Shown here: positions 1 to 7,173 of the stretch, one piece after another
Layout of the letters: the number at the start of each line of letters is the position of its first letter
Numbering within the stretch: the stretch's first letter is position 1
Origin: Bacillota bacterium
Lineage (GTDB): Bacteria > Bacillota > Clostridia > Christensenellales > UMGS416
Assembly: GCA_023421955.1 (NCBI GenBank)
Contig: JAEZSE010000044.1
Location: forward strand, 73,784-137,783
Direction: 5' to 3'
DNA length: 64,000 nt
Program-made: the position numbers and the translations under genes
The notes under the pieces: generated by a model
What the model saw: only the letters and a program-made list of their open reading frames with translations
The model's database searches: none
Told to the model about the DNA's origin: nothing

Positions 1-1105
1 CGGCCTCAGCCTGGAAGGCCGGGCTCACGGCATAGCGGCCGCTCACGCGCAGCTCCGCCATCGTGGCAGCCACCCAGGCGCTGTCACGCCCGCTCAGCTC
101 AAACAAAAGGCGCTCCAGGTTGCTGGAGAGAAGGATGTCCATGGACGGGCTGATCGTCTGAAAAAAAGGCCGGTTCATGTCATACTGTCCGGTGGTGAAG
201 AAATCAGCCAGCACGCGGTTTTTGTTGCTGGCGCAGATGAGCCGCCCCACCGGCAGGCCCATGGCGCGGGCGTACCACCCGGCCAGGATGTTGCCGAAGT
301 TGCCGGTGGGCACCACGAAATCCACCGGCTCATCGGGGCCAATCCGGCCAGCGGAAAAAAGGTCGCACCAGGCGGACACATAATAGACAATCTGCGGGGC
401 AAGCCGGCCCCAATTGATGCTGTTGGCGGAGGAGAGCGCCCAGCCCTTCTGCTTCAGGGCTGTGCTGTAGGCTTCGTCGGCGAAGAGCTTCTTCACGCCG
501 GTCTGTGCATCGTCAAAATTGCCCTTCACGGCGATCACCGACACGTTTTCGCCCCGCTGCGTCTCCATTTGCAGCCGCTGCACCGGGCTCACGCCGCCCT
601 CGGGGTAGAATACGGCGCAGTGGGTGCCGGGCACATCGCGGAAACCCTCCAGCGCCGCCTTGCCGGTGTCGCCGGAGGTGGCCACGAGGATCAGCGTTTT
701 CTCGGTAATGCCAAGCTTCTTGCGGGCTGCCTCCATCGCACCGGGCAGGAATTGCAGCGCCACATCCTTGAAGGCAGAGGTGGGGCCATGCCACAGCTCC
801 AGAAAGGAGACTCCGGCAGCGCTTTTGAGCGGGGCTACGCCGGCCACGTCAAAGCGGGTGCGGCCGCCCCAGGCCCTGTCCACAATGGCGGCAAGCTCGC
901 CTGCGGCATAGTCGTCAAAATAGCGGGCCATGATCCGGTAGGCTCTGGCCGCATAAGGCAACCCGGCAAGCTCAATCAGCTCGCCGGGCTTGAAAACCGG
1001 GATCTCTGCGGGCACATAAAGCCCGCCGTCGGGCGCAATGCCGCCCACCACCGCAGCGCTGGCCGATACTGGAGGCCGACCGCCGCGGGTGCTTTGATAG
1101 AGCAT
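1..1105 (-). CDS. thrC: Threonine synthase, 3-prime end outside window
   Basis: PLP enzyme converting O-phosphohomoserine to threonine, the last step of threonine synthesis. About 368 N-terminal residues are visible; the gene runs off the left edge, and the family is usually 460-500 residues. Seen: GPTSAFKD at residues 107-114 with the PLP lysine at 113, TSGDTGKAALEGF in the phosphate-binding region, and SANSINWGRLAPQIVYY. The ATG at 1105 follows AGGAGG. It lies 17 bp downstream of the small P-loop gene on the same strand and is probably co-transcribed with it. Confidence 0.95.
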   Translation of the reverse strand, partial: MLYQSTRGGRPPVSASAAVVGGIAPDGGLYVPAEIPVFKPGELIELAGLPYAARAYRIMARYFDDYAAGELAAIVDRAWGGRTRFDVAGVAPLKSAAGVSFLELWHGPTSAFKDVALQFLPGAMEAARKKLGITEKTLILVATSGDTGKAALEGFRDVPGTHCAVFYPEGGVSPVQRLQMETQRGENVSVIAVKGNFDDAQTGVKKLFADEAYSTALKQKGWALSSANSINWGRLAPQIVYYVSAWCDLFSAGRIGPDEPVDFVVPTGNFGNILAGWYARAMGLPVGRLICASNKNRVLADFFTTGQYDMNRPFFQTISPSMDILLSSNLERLLFELSGRDSAWVAATMAELRVSGRYAVSPAFQAEA

Positions 1106-1122
1106 GGTTCCTCCTGTGATTG

Positions 1123-1539
1123 TCAGGCGATCACATACGGCGCGATGAAATCGGGCACCTTGTCCGGGTCACCGCTGACAGACATCGTGATCGTGATCTC
1201 CCGCCGCTTGGCGATATCCTCCAATTGGGCAAAGAGGCTTTTCAGGTCCTCCACGTTGTTCAGGCCCACCAAGTCGGGGAACCCATCCAGATAAACCTGT
1301 TCAATGTCATAGTCCTGCGCCAGCACGCCGCACACAAAGCCCGCAAACAGGCAGGGCGTGGTGACATGAAACTCCCCGGCGTTAATGTATCTGATTTTAT
1401 GTTGCAGGTCCAACATGCATCGGCTGTCATCATCTATGAACACAACATCGCCTTTAACGTGAGAAAGTGCAGAATTTGCCATGTCGATCATACGCTTGGT
1501 CTTTCCCAGGCCACGGCGGCCATACAAAACTTGTATCAC
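1123..1539 (-). CDS. Small P-loop (Walker A) protein of unknown role
   Basis: 138 residues. A Walker A loop GRRGLGKT sits at residues 7-14 and a Walker B-like VVFIDDD near residues 33-39, so nucleotide binding is likely. Short Clostridial proteins of this type are often auto-annotated as PilT-like, but at this length it cannot be a full pilus retraction ATPase, and no pilus genes are nearby. No membrane segment is evident. First gene of a probable operon with thrC, transcribed from the promoter at 1569-1597. The function is not recognisable. Confidence 0.75.
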   Translation of the reverse strand: MIQVLYGRRGLGKTKRMIDMANSALSHVKGDVVFIDDDSRCMLDLQHKIRYINAGEFHVTTPCLFAGFVCGVLAQDYDIEQVYLDGFPDLVGLNNVEDLKSLFAQLEDIAKRREITITMSVSGDPDKVPDFIAPYVIA

Positions 1540-1568
1540 TGGCGACCACCCCTTTGCGTCTTTTCTCT

Positions 1569-1597
1569 ATTATATACGAATCGCGGGGTTCCAGCAA
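1569..1597 (-). promoter_or_regulatory. Sigma-A type promoter for the P-loop/thrC operon
   Basis: On the minus strand TTGCTG (1597-1592) and TATAAT (1574-1569) are separated by 17 bp, 30 bp upstream of the start at 1539. Good consensus match with ideal spacing. Confidence 0.7.
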
Positions 1598-1615
1598 GGA
1601 AATTGAGCTTAAGAC

Positions 1616-1768
1616 GGCCTAAAGGCCAAGAAGCCTGCTTGACATTGGTTATCAGCCAACAAGTCTGCACCCGCACTGAACATATTCTTTGTTTATACTC
1701 TGCTGTCTGCTCCCACAACGGGAGCAGGTCAGGGCATTTCTCTTTATCCGCACAGGTACTTGCGGATA
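1616..1768. other. Intergenic stretch with several short perfect hairpins
   Basis: Between the Imm32-like gene and the P-loop gene lie GGCCT/AGGCC (1616-1627), TGCTCCC/GGGAGCA (1708-1726, 5-nt loop) and TATCCGCA/TGCGGATA (1745-1768, 8-nt loop). None is followed by a good T-tract. They lie upstream of the thrC-operon promoter, so they belong to the 3-prime region of the Imm32-like transcript or are unrelated. No coding sequence is seen here. Confidence 0.4.
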
Positions 1769-1801
1769 GTCACAATCACCCGGCTCAACCACACCGATTT
1801 C

Positions 1802-2119
1802 TCACGGCAATAGTTTGCTTATGATAAATTCAACAGAATCTGAAGAAATCTCATTCATGCTATACTTATCATAATGAATATGACAACCTACAGGTACATC
1901 CTCTTGAGCTAATTCGAGTAAATGAATCGCTAGTGACAATAATCCTTGCTTATTAGCAACTATTAGAATCTCATCATCATTCACTATTCTCGCACTAATA
2001 GCCGAACCATCATGAAAAGGAACTGAAATACATTCTTCTGGATAATAGTCTGGCACCGAAATACAGATATTTACAAAACACAACTCCTTTAATAACTGAA
2101 AATAGCATCTGCATAACAT
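1802..2119 (-). CDS. Imm32-like orphan immunity protein
   Basis: 105 residues. The C-terminal half has the pattern I associate with the Imm32 immunity family of polymorphic toxin systems: NKQGLLSLAIHLLELAQ, then VPVGCHIHYDKYS and a final SVEFIISKL. Such proteins neutralise a cognate toxin in the cytoplasm. No toxin gene is adjacent, so it would be an orphan, possibly protecting against neighbours. The AT-rich codon use contrasts with flanking genes and suggests acquisition. The start is uncertain; a later one at the VNICISVPDYY segment is possible. Confidence 0.6.
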   Translation of the reverse strand: MLCRCYFQLLKELCFVNICISVPDYYPEECISVPFHDGSAISARIVNDDEILIVANKQGLLSLAIHLLELAQEDVPVGCHIHYDKYSMNEISSDSVEFIISKLLP

Positions 2120-2204
2120 GTATATTTGTATTTAGGTATGAGAAAAGACGAGATTTATATATGGAGCTGCAAGCTGCATATTCAATTCTCCATATAAAAC
2201 AAGA

Positions 2205-2615
2205 TTAATCCAACGTGGGCACCTGCGCGCCGCAGCGGTCACAGATGCGGCTGGCAGAGGTCAGCTCCTTGCCGCATTGGATGCACCAGACCCGTTCTTT
2301 TGTCTTTGGGCTGGGCGCTGGGCGGCGGACCGACATTGTGTCCAGCATCTGCGGCTGGATGATCCACACACTGCGGTCAGGCAGGGCTGCCACAATGATG
2401 ACGCTTAACAGAGCGCCCAACCCAGCGCCTGCCAGCGCGAGCAGATATGACAAAACCTGCAGCTCAAGAAACACCCCAAGGGCAAACCCGCACAACTCCA
2501 GGAAGACCCAGACCGCAGCGGTAACAAACCCAAAGACACCGCCGCGATAGCCTCGGGCCTGCGCAACACGGGCATTGCGCTTGCACAGGAAATAGAGAGC
2601 AAGAATCTCCAGCAT
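2205..2615 (-). CDS. Membrane protein with C-terminal zinc ribbon
   Basis: 136 residues. Residues ~25-80 are strongly hydrophobic (two to three membrane segments). The C-terminus carries a CxxC-x10-CxxC zinc ribbon (CIQCGKE ... CDRCGAQ), probably cytosolic. The ATG at 2615 follows AGGAGG at good spacing. The family is not recognised; small membrane proteins with a zinc ribbon recur in this window (17531-18526). Confidence 0.7.
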   Translation of the reverse strand: MLEILALYFLCKRNARVAQARGYRGGVFGFVTAAVWVFLELCGFALGVFLELQVLSYLLALAGAGLGALLSVIIVAALPDRSVWIIQPQMLDTMSVRRPAPSPKTKERVWCIQCGKELTSASRICDRCGAQVPTLD

Positions 2616-2741
2616 TGCATCCTCCTTAGCCAGCGCTTATCGTTTATATCAATATTATTATAACACAATTTGGAAAAGCAAGCAACAAAACAGGGGCGCA
2701 ATCATTTGCGCCCCCCTCTCCGTTGCCAACCTATTTATATG

Positions 2742-4031
2742 TTATGGATTGGTGGTTTCCTGGTCTCCCTCAGCCTCCGGATCCACCGTGGCGGAGGCGC
2801 TCGCGCCAGCTGTGGCCGTGTCTTCGCCTTCACCGGAGCCGGTGCTGTTGGGATCGGGGCTCGCCGTGGGCGCTTCGCCGGTGCCGGCCTTCACAAGCCG
2901 GGCGTCGCCCAACACCACGTTGATCGTGCCCTTGTTGCCCTTCTTCTCCGTGAGCTTAATGATCAGTGTCTGGCAATCCGTGATGTTGACCTCCACACCC
3001 AATTCGCGGAACGTGTAGTCCTTCAGCCCGCCGGTGTCATACACCGGGTCGTTGCGGTCGGAGTCGCAGTAAACCTGAATGCGGTATTGACCGTAGCCCT
3101 CGCCGTATTGCATCGTATCCACACCCAGGTCGAACCTGAGCTTGCTGTATTCCCCATTGAGTTTGAATTTCAGCACCCAGGTGCCCTGGGCCTGGTTGAT
3201 GGCAGACTTTGGGATATACATGCCAATACCGTTTTCATAGCGCTTGTCACCGATGGTCAGAGGCTTCTTGCCGCTTTTGAAGTTCCACTCCTTGAGATAG
3301 AAGGACTCGCGCTTCGGCTGAACAGGCGCAAGTGAGTCCAGGAACTTCACCTCTTCCGGCGCAGGCGTGGCCGTAGGCTCGTCGGTCATCGTGACCACCT
3401 GCGATGTGGAGGTGGCGGAGACCGAAGGCGAGGGCGTCAGCACAATGGCGGTCGGCTTGGCGCCGCCGCCGCCCATCACGGCGGAGATCGCCCACACAGC
3501 TCCCACGATGACAATCAAGGCCACCGCGCCAAAGGCGAGGAATGGCTTGTAGTTCCCGAGCGCCTGGCCGATGCGGCCGGAGGAGAACCCGCCCCCCTCG
3601 CCGCTGGAGCCCAGCGGTGAGACGACAGGCCGGTAATAATCGTTTTTGGGCGGCCAGCCGGCGCGATCGGCCTCCTTGTTGAGCCAGCGACCGATCTCAT
3701 AGACATCTTCAATGCAGGCACGCGCTTCCAGGACATCCTCATTGTCTCGGTAGAGCCGGCGGCCCCCGGCCAGCATCACGCTGCGGAACCGCTCGATGAT
3801 CTCCTGCGGCACATGGCCGGTGGTCCTCAGTGTGTCCAGCTTCTCCTGCTGGGTGATGCCGTTTTGGGTGTTGATGTCATAAAAATCCAGCGCGATGTCT
3901 GCCGCCCATTCGCAAAAGTTCTGCATCGTGGAGATGGCGCTCGCCGGGCTCACTTCCACAAGTCTGCCAGCATCTGCCGCGATGGCGGCCAGTTTCGGCC
4001 ACTTGATCCTCAGGAAATTAAAGTCGGTCAT
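2742..4031 (-). CDS. DUF4145-like / membrane anchor / NPCBM-domain protein
   Basis: 429 residues in three parts. The N-terminal ~110 residues resemble the DUF4145 domain found in HsdR-like proteins (NFLRIKWPKLAAIAADAG). A single membrane segment lies near 165-190 (FLAFGAVALIVIVGAVWAIS). After a Thr/Pro linker, an NPCBM/NEW2-type carbohydrate-binding beta domain occupies ~260-395 (KPLTIGDKRYENGIGMY, then GEYSKLRFDLGVD). The tail is Ala/Thr/Glu-rich. The N-terminus is probably cytosolic and the NPCBM domain outside. The combination is unusual and its role unknown. Confidence 0.75.
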   Translation of the reverse strand: MTDFNFLRIKWPKLAAIAADAGRLVEVSPASAISTMQNFCEWAADIALDFYDINTQNGITQQEKLDTLRTTGHVPQEIIERFRSVMLAGGRRLYRDNEDVLEARACIEDVYEIGRWLNKEADRAGWPPKNDYYRPVVSPLGSSGEGGGFSSGRIGQALGNYKPFLAFGAVALIVIVGAVWAISAVMGGGGAKPTAIVLTPSPSVSATSTSQVVTMTDEPTATPAPEEVKFLDSLAPVQPKRESFYLKEWNFKSGKKPLTIGDKRYENGIGMYIPKSAINQAQGTWVLKFKLNGEYSKLRFDLGVDTMQYGEGYGQYRIQVYCDSDRNDPVYDTGGLKDYTFRELGVEVNITDCQTLIIKLTEKKGNKGTINVVLGDARLVKAGTGEAPTASPDPNSTGSGEGEDTATAGASASATVDPEAEGDQETTNP

Positions 4032-4330
4032 GCTATCGCCTCGCTTCCTTCGCCCGGCAACGCCGGCTTGTTTTAGTCCATATGTGCTTAAGGCTATAGT
4101 ACCCCATAGTTGTATATTTTATACCGAAATACGCATGTGTCAATACAACAGTGTTAGCGGGGTATTCAATCAACAGCCTATGGTGATTGTTTCCAGAATA
4201 GTGCTACTGATACCATAATCGGGCAGCAGCCATCTCCTCAAAGTGCCAATAGGCCGCCAATTGGTCCAATATGAAGCAAATGGTAACGGATTTGCCGGTA
4301 TTTTTACGCATTTTTCGTAGAATCATGACT

Positions 4331-4358
4331 TTGAAACAGATTGCCGCCATGATATAAT
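4331..4358 (+). promoter_or_regulatory. Promoter for mtrB-pfkA
   Basis: TTGAAA at 4331-4336 and TATAAT at 4353-4358 with 16 bp spacing. Predicted transcription start near 4365, about 40 bp before mtrB. The rest of 4032-4330 is AT-rich intergenic DNA in which I see no gene. Confidence 0.7.
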
Positions 4359-4404
4359 TGTGGCTTGAATTTATCTGTTATCCGCAAGGGGAGGCCCATG
4401 AGCC

Positions 4405-4638
4405 ATGAATGAACCCGATGAGATCCTGGGCGACTACGTGTGCATCAAGGCGCTGGAAAACGGCGTACAGGTGATCGGTATGACCAGGGGCCGTGACACA
4501 CGCTTCCACCACACGGAGAAAATTGACGCCGGCGAGGTAATGATCGCGCAGTTCACCGAGAACACGTCGGCCATCAAGATCAGGGGTAAGGCAGAGATTT
4601 TGACCAAATATGGAAAACTGCAATCCGGCAAAGAGTAG
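4405..4638 (+). CDS. mtrB: TRAP, trp RNA-binding attenuation protein
   Basis: 77 residues, close to Bacillus MtrB along its whole length: VCIKALENGVQVIGMTRG, DTRFHHTEK, then GEVMIAQFTENTSAIKIRG. TRAP forms an 11-subunit ring that, with bound tryptophan, wraps RNA carrying repeated GAG/UAG triplets. Lys39, Lys58 and Arg60 match the RNA-contacting Lys37/Lys56/Arg58 of Bacillus TRAP, so RNA binding should be intact. Upstream of pfkA with a 25-bp gap; in Bacillus the partner gene is folE (mtrA). A four-codon reading frame (ATG at 4398, stop at 4412) overlaps the start. No trp genes or obvious triplet array lie in the window. Confidence 0.95.
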   Translation: MNEPDEILGDYVCIKALENGVQVIGMTRGRDTRFHHTEKIDAGEVMIAQFTENTSAIKIRGKAEILTKYGKLQSGKE

Positions 4639-4663
4639 CCGGAGGCATCTGGGGAGAGACCAA

Positions 4664-5677
4664 ATGGGGAACAAGACGATTGCCATCCTGACGAGCGGGG
4701 GAGACTCGCCGGGGATGAACGCTGCGGTGTGGGCCGCGGTGAAGTCAGCCCACAGCCGGGGCATGAACATCCTGGGCATCAACCGGGGCTATCAGGGCCT
4801 GATTGACGGAGACCTGCGGGAGCTGACACCCAAGAGCGTGAGCGACGTGCACAACAATGGCGGCACAATGCTCAAGACCGCCCGATGCCTGAAGATGAAG
4901 ACCGAGGAAGGCCGCGCCGAAGCGCTGGAAAGCGCCAAACGGCACGGCATTGAGGGCCTGATTGTGGTGGGCGGTGACGGCAGCTATCATGGTGCGGCGA
5001 TCCTGGCCACCAGAGGCCTGCCCACCATCGGCATGCCCGGCACGATTGACAACGATCTGGCCTATACCGATTTCACGCTGGGCTATGACACGGCCTGCAA
5101 CACGGCTTGCCAGGCCGCGCTCAAAGTGCGCGACACGATGGAGTCCCATGACCGCATTGGCATCATAGAAGTGATGGGCCGCTATTGCGGCGACATCGCG
5201 CTGAATGTGGCGATGGCCACCGGCGCCGACTACGTGCTGGTGCCCGAAGTAGAATATGATGTGTCCTTCGACGTGGTGAACCTGGCAGACCGGCTTTGCC
5301 ACCTGCACGAGAAAGGCCGCACCAGTTTTTTGGTGGTGCTGGCCGAGGGCATCTGCTTTGACAACCCCCACCGCGCTTATGACCTGAGGCTGGCGCTGGA
5401 AGGCGAATTGAGCAAACGGGGCAAATTCCTGGGCGACATCCGCGAGACAGTGCTGGGATACCAGCAGCGCGGCGGCGACCCGACGGTGATGGACATCAGC
5501 CTGGCTGTGCAAATGGCCGACCGAGCGGTGGACCTGCTGGCAAGGGGCATCGGCAACCGGGCCGTGGGCATCCGCGAGAACAGGATCATCGACATGGACA
5601 TTCTGGATGCATTGAAGGTGCCAAGCCGGTTCAACCGGGAGCTGCATGACATGGTGCTGAGGCTGGCTTCGGTGTAA
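4664..5677 (+). CDS. pfkA: ATP-dependent 6-phosphofructokinase
   Basis: Phosphorylates fructose 6-phosphate in glycolysis. 337 residues from the ATG at 4664, which follows ggggagag; an in-frame upstream ATG (4610) lies inside mtrB and is disfavoured. Seen: TSGGDSPGMNA (10-20), GGDGS (103-107, the glycine pattern of ATP-using enzymes rather than GGDDT/GGEDT), PGTIDND (125-131, catalytic Asp129), MGRYCGD, and a GYQQRGGDPT substrate motif. Co-transcribed with mtrB and closed by the hairpin terminator at 5698. Confidence 0.95.
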   Translation: MGNKTIAILTSGGDSPGMNAAVWAAVKSAHSRGMNILGINRGYQGLIDGDLRELTPKSVSDVHNNGGTMLKTARCLKMKTEEGRAEALESAKRHGIEGLIVVGGDGSYHGAAILATRGLPTIGMPGTIDNDLAYTDFTLGYDTACNTACQAALKVRDTMESHDRIGIIEVMGRYCGDIALNVAMATGADYVLVPEVEYDVSFDVVNLADRLCHLHEKGRTSFLVVLAEGICFDNPHRAYDLRLALEGELSKRGKFLGDIRETVLGYQQRGGDPTVMDISLAVQMADRAVDLLARGIGNRAVGIRENRIIDMDILDALKVPSRFNRELHDMVLRLASV

Positions 5678-5697
5678 GCCAAGCATAAGTGATCAAG

Positions 5698-5723
5698 AAG
5701 AGCTGCCGTGAGGCAGCTCTTTT
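5698..5723 (+). terminator. Intrinsic terminator after pfkA
   Basis: Perfect 10-bp stem AAGAGCTGCC/GGCAGCTCTT (5698-5707 and 5712-5721) with a GTGA loop and a short T-tract. Confidence 0.85.
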
Positions 5724-5730
5724 GTTATAA

Positions 5731-5784
5731 ATTCCCCCCTGTCGCTACGGCGATACCCCCCCATATTTGAGGAGGGTGAGGAGG
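5731..5784 (+). repeat. Double-hairpin repeat R1, degenerate copy
   Basis: Starts ATTCCCCCCTGTCGC, has a small stem TGTCGC/GCGATA, then CCCCCC and a GGAGGGTGAGGAGG tail. It belongs to the family seen cleanly at 14707, 22537, 44400, 44630, 45777 and 47501. Confidence 0.6.
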
Positions 5785-5891
5785 TCACGCCCCCCCAGGC
5801 GAGAGGTACTGAGTATTTGCACCAATAGCTAATCCAGCATTGAACCAATTAGCTATATTGTGTATAATCTATTCCACAAGGAGTGTTTGCA

Positions 5892-6107
5892 ATGATCGTG
5901 AAATCAACGGAAATCCAAAACAATTTCGGAAAATATCTTGATCTGGCATCGGAACAGGAGATTGTAATTACCCGCAACGGCCTGCCGGTCGCTCGCCTTG
6001 TGGGCATGAATGGCTCCATTTCATTTCTGACAGACCGCCTGGTCGGCCTGATCCCGGTTGATGCGGACGACAAGACTGCAAGAGAAGAAAGGTTGTCTCG
6101 TCAATGA
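5892..6107 (+). CDS. Phd/YefM-type antitoxin
   Basis: 71 residues. The N-terminal IQNNFGKYLDLASEQEIVIT followed by RNGLPVARLVG is the DNA-binding part of the Phd/YefM superfamily; the C-terminus should wrap the toxin. The ATG at 5892 lies 8 bp after AAGGAG (5878-5883); a GTG at 5883 overlaps that site and is rejected. The stop overlaps the toxin start (ATGA), so the pair is translationally coupled. Expected to bind its own promoter; the sequence just upstream is AT-rich. Confidence 0.88.
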   Translation: MIVKSTEIQNNFGKYLDLASEQEIVITRNGLPVARLVGMNGSISFLTDRLVGLIPVDADDKTAREERLSRQ

Positions 6108-6523
6108 AGCTGTTGTTGGACACAAACATCATCGTTGATATCCTGTCGCAACGATCCGGATATGAGGAATCTCTAGAAGTGATGCGGTTTTGCGAGGCAA
6201 AAATCGCGGCGGGTTTTGTCACAACTGCGACGGTGCTGGATGTGATGTACATCCTTCGGAAACACATCAATCCGGAAAATGTGAGAGCTGCTGTCCAGAC
6301 CCTGCTAACGATTCTGGATGTGGAGGAAATTAAAAAATCTGATATCACAGGCGCGTTTGACACCGGCATGGCGGATTATGAAGATGCAGTACAGGCCATG
6401 TGCGCCAAACAAAGCGGCGCAGAGTATATCGTAACAAGAAATGTGCAAGATTTTCAAAAATCCCCTGTGCCGGCCATATTACCAAGCGAAGCGCTGAGGT
6501 TGCTGCGAAAGCAGCCACTATAA
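6104..6523 (+). CDS. PIN-domain toxin (VapC-like ribonuclease)
   Basis: 139 residues with a PIN fold: LLDTNIIVDIL (Asp6), acidic DYEDAV (91-96), and IVTRNVQDF (Asp116), which together form the metal-binding ribonuclease centre. PIN toxins of this class cut tRNA or rRNA when freed from antitoxin; the target here is unknown. Overlaps the antitoxin by 4 bp. Full length with no sign of decay. Confidence 0.9.
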   Translation: MKLLLDTNIIVDILSQRSGYEESLEVMRFCEAKIAAGFVTTATVLDVMYILRKHINPENVRAAVQTLLTILDVEEIKKSDITGAFDTGMADYEDAVQAMCAKQSGAEYIVTRNVQDFQKSPVPAILPSEALRLLRKQPL

Positions 6524-6557
6524 ACCATCCCGCTCCAGTTCAATACAGGAGGATGCC

Positions 6558-7109
6558 ATGAACGTCATCGCAATCCGCCACGGCGAACGGGACTATGCGC
6601 CCTGCAAGCAGAGGGGCTTCATCGGCCAGGGGTTGGAGCTGGCACCGCTCACAGAAAAGGGCGTGCGCCAGGCCGAGGAAGCGGCGGCAAACCCGCTGCT
6701 GGCCGGTGCCCAACTGATCCTCTCCTCCCCCTACACCCGCTGCATGCAGACCGCCGCGATCATCTCCCGTATCACAGGAATCCCACTGACGGTTGAGATG
6801 GACCTGCACGAGTGGATCCCTGACCTCACGTTTCAAAACAGGGCCAACGATGGCGGGGAAACAGACTTCGCGGCCTGCAAGGGCCGATATCCGCAGGGCG
6901 AGACACGGAACTGGGAGACCATCGAAAGGATGGAGCAGCGGCTTCTGGGTGTGCTAGACCGATACACCGAGTATGACAAGATCATAATAGTCACCCATGG
7001 AATGCTGATGCGCCAGATCAAGCCCTATGAGGACATCCCCCATTGCTTCGTGGATGCGTTTGAGTATAGTGTGGAGTTCAAGTGCGCCGGGTTTCATGAG
7101 CGGGAGTGA
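6558..7109 (+). CDS. Histidine phosphatase (phosphoglycerate-mutase-like)
   Basis: 183 residues. Has the phosphoenzyme motif IRHGE near the N-terminus, SSPYTRCMQTA (second arginine), an acidic LHEW and VTHG with the second catalytic histidine, the full catalytic set of branch-1 histidine phosphatases. Substrate unknown. The ATG at 6558 follows AGGAGG. Single gene convergent with the cation ATPase and sharing its terminator. Confidence 0.88.
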   Translation: MNVIAIRHGERDYAPCKQRGFIGQGLELAPLTEKGVRQAEEAAANPLLAGAQLILSSPYTRCMQTAAIISRITGIPLTVEMDLHEWIPDLTFQNRANDGGETDFAACKGRYPQGETRNWETIERMEQRLLGVLDRYTEYDKIIIVTHGMLMRQIKPYEDIPHCFVDAFEYSVEFKCAGFHERE

Positions 7110-7128
7110 TGATGCTCCAGCGTAAAGC

Positions 7129-7165
7129 AAAAAGGCCCGGATGCCGATGGCATCCGGGCCTTTTT
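7129..7165. terminator. Bidirectional terminator
   Basis: AAAAAGGCCCGGATGCC / GGCATCCGGGCCTTTTT with a 3-nt loop (7129-7165). It has a T-run on both strands and lies between convergent genes. Confidence 0.9.
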
Positions 7166-7173
7166 CATACAGG

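Noticed and set aside
1616..1768. Hairpin cluster as a T-box leader for thrC
   Set aside because: It lies upstream of the probable promoter (1569-1597), and no T-box core sequence is present.
4635..4663. GAG/UAG triplets between mtrB and pfkA as a TRAP-binding site
   Set aside because: Only about four triplets with irregular spacing; TRAP targets usually have nine or more spaced by 2-3 nt.
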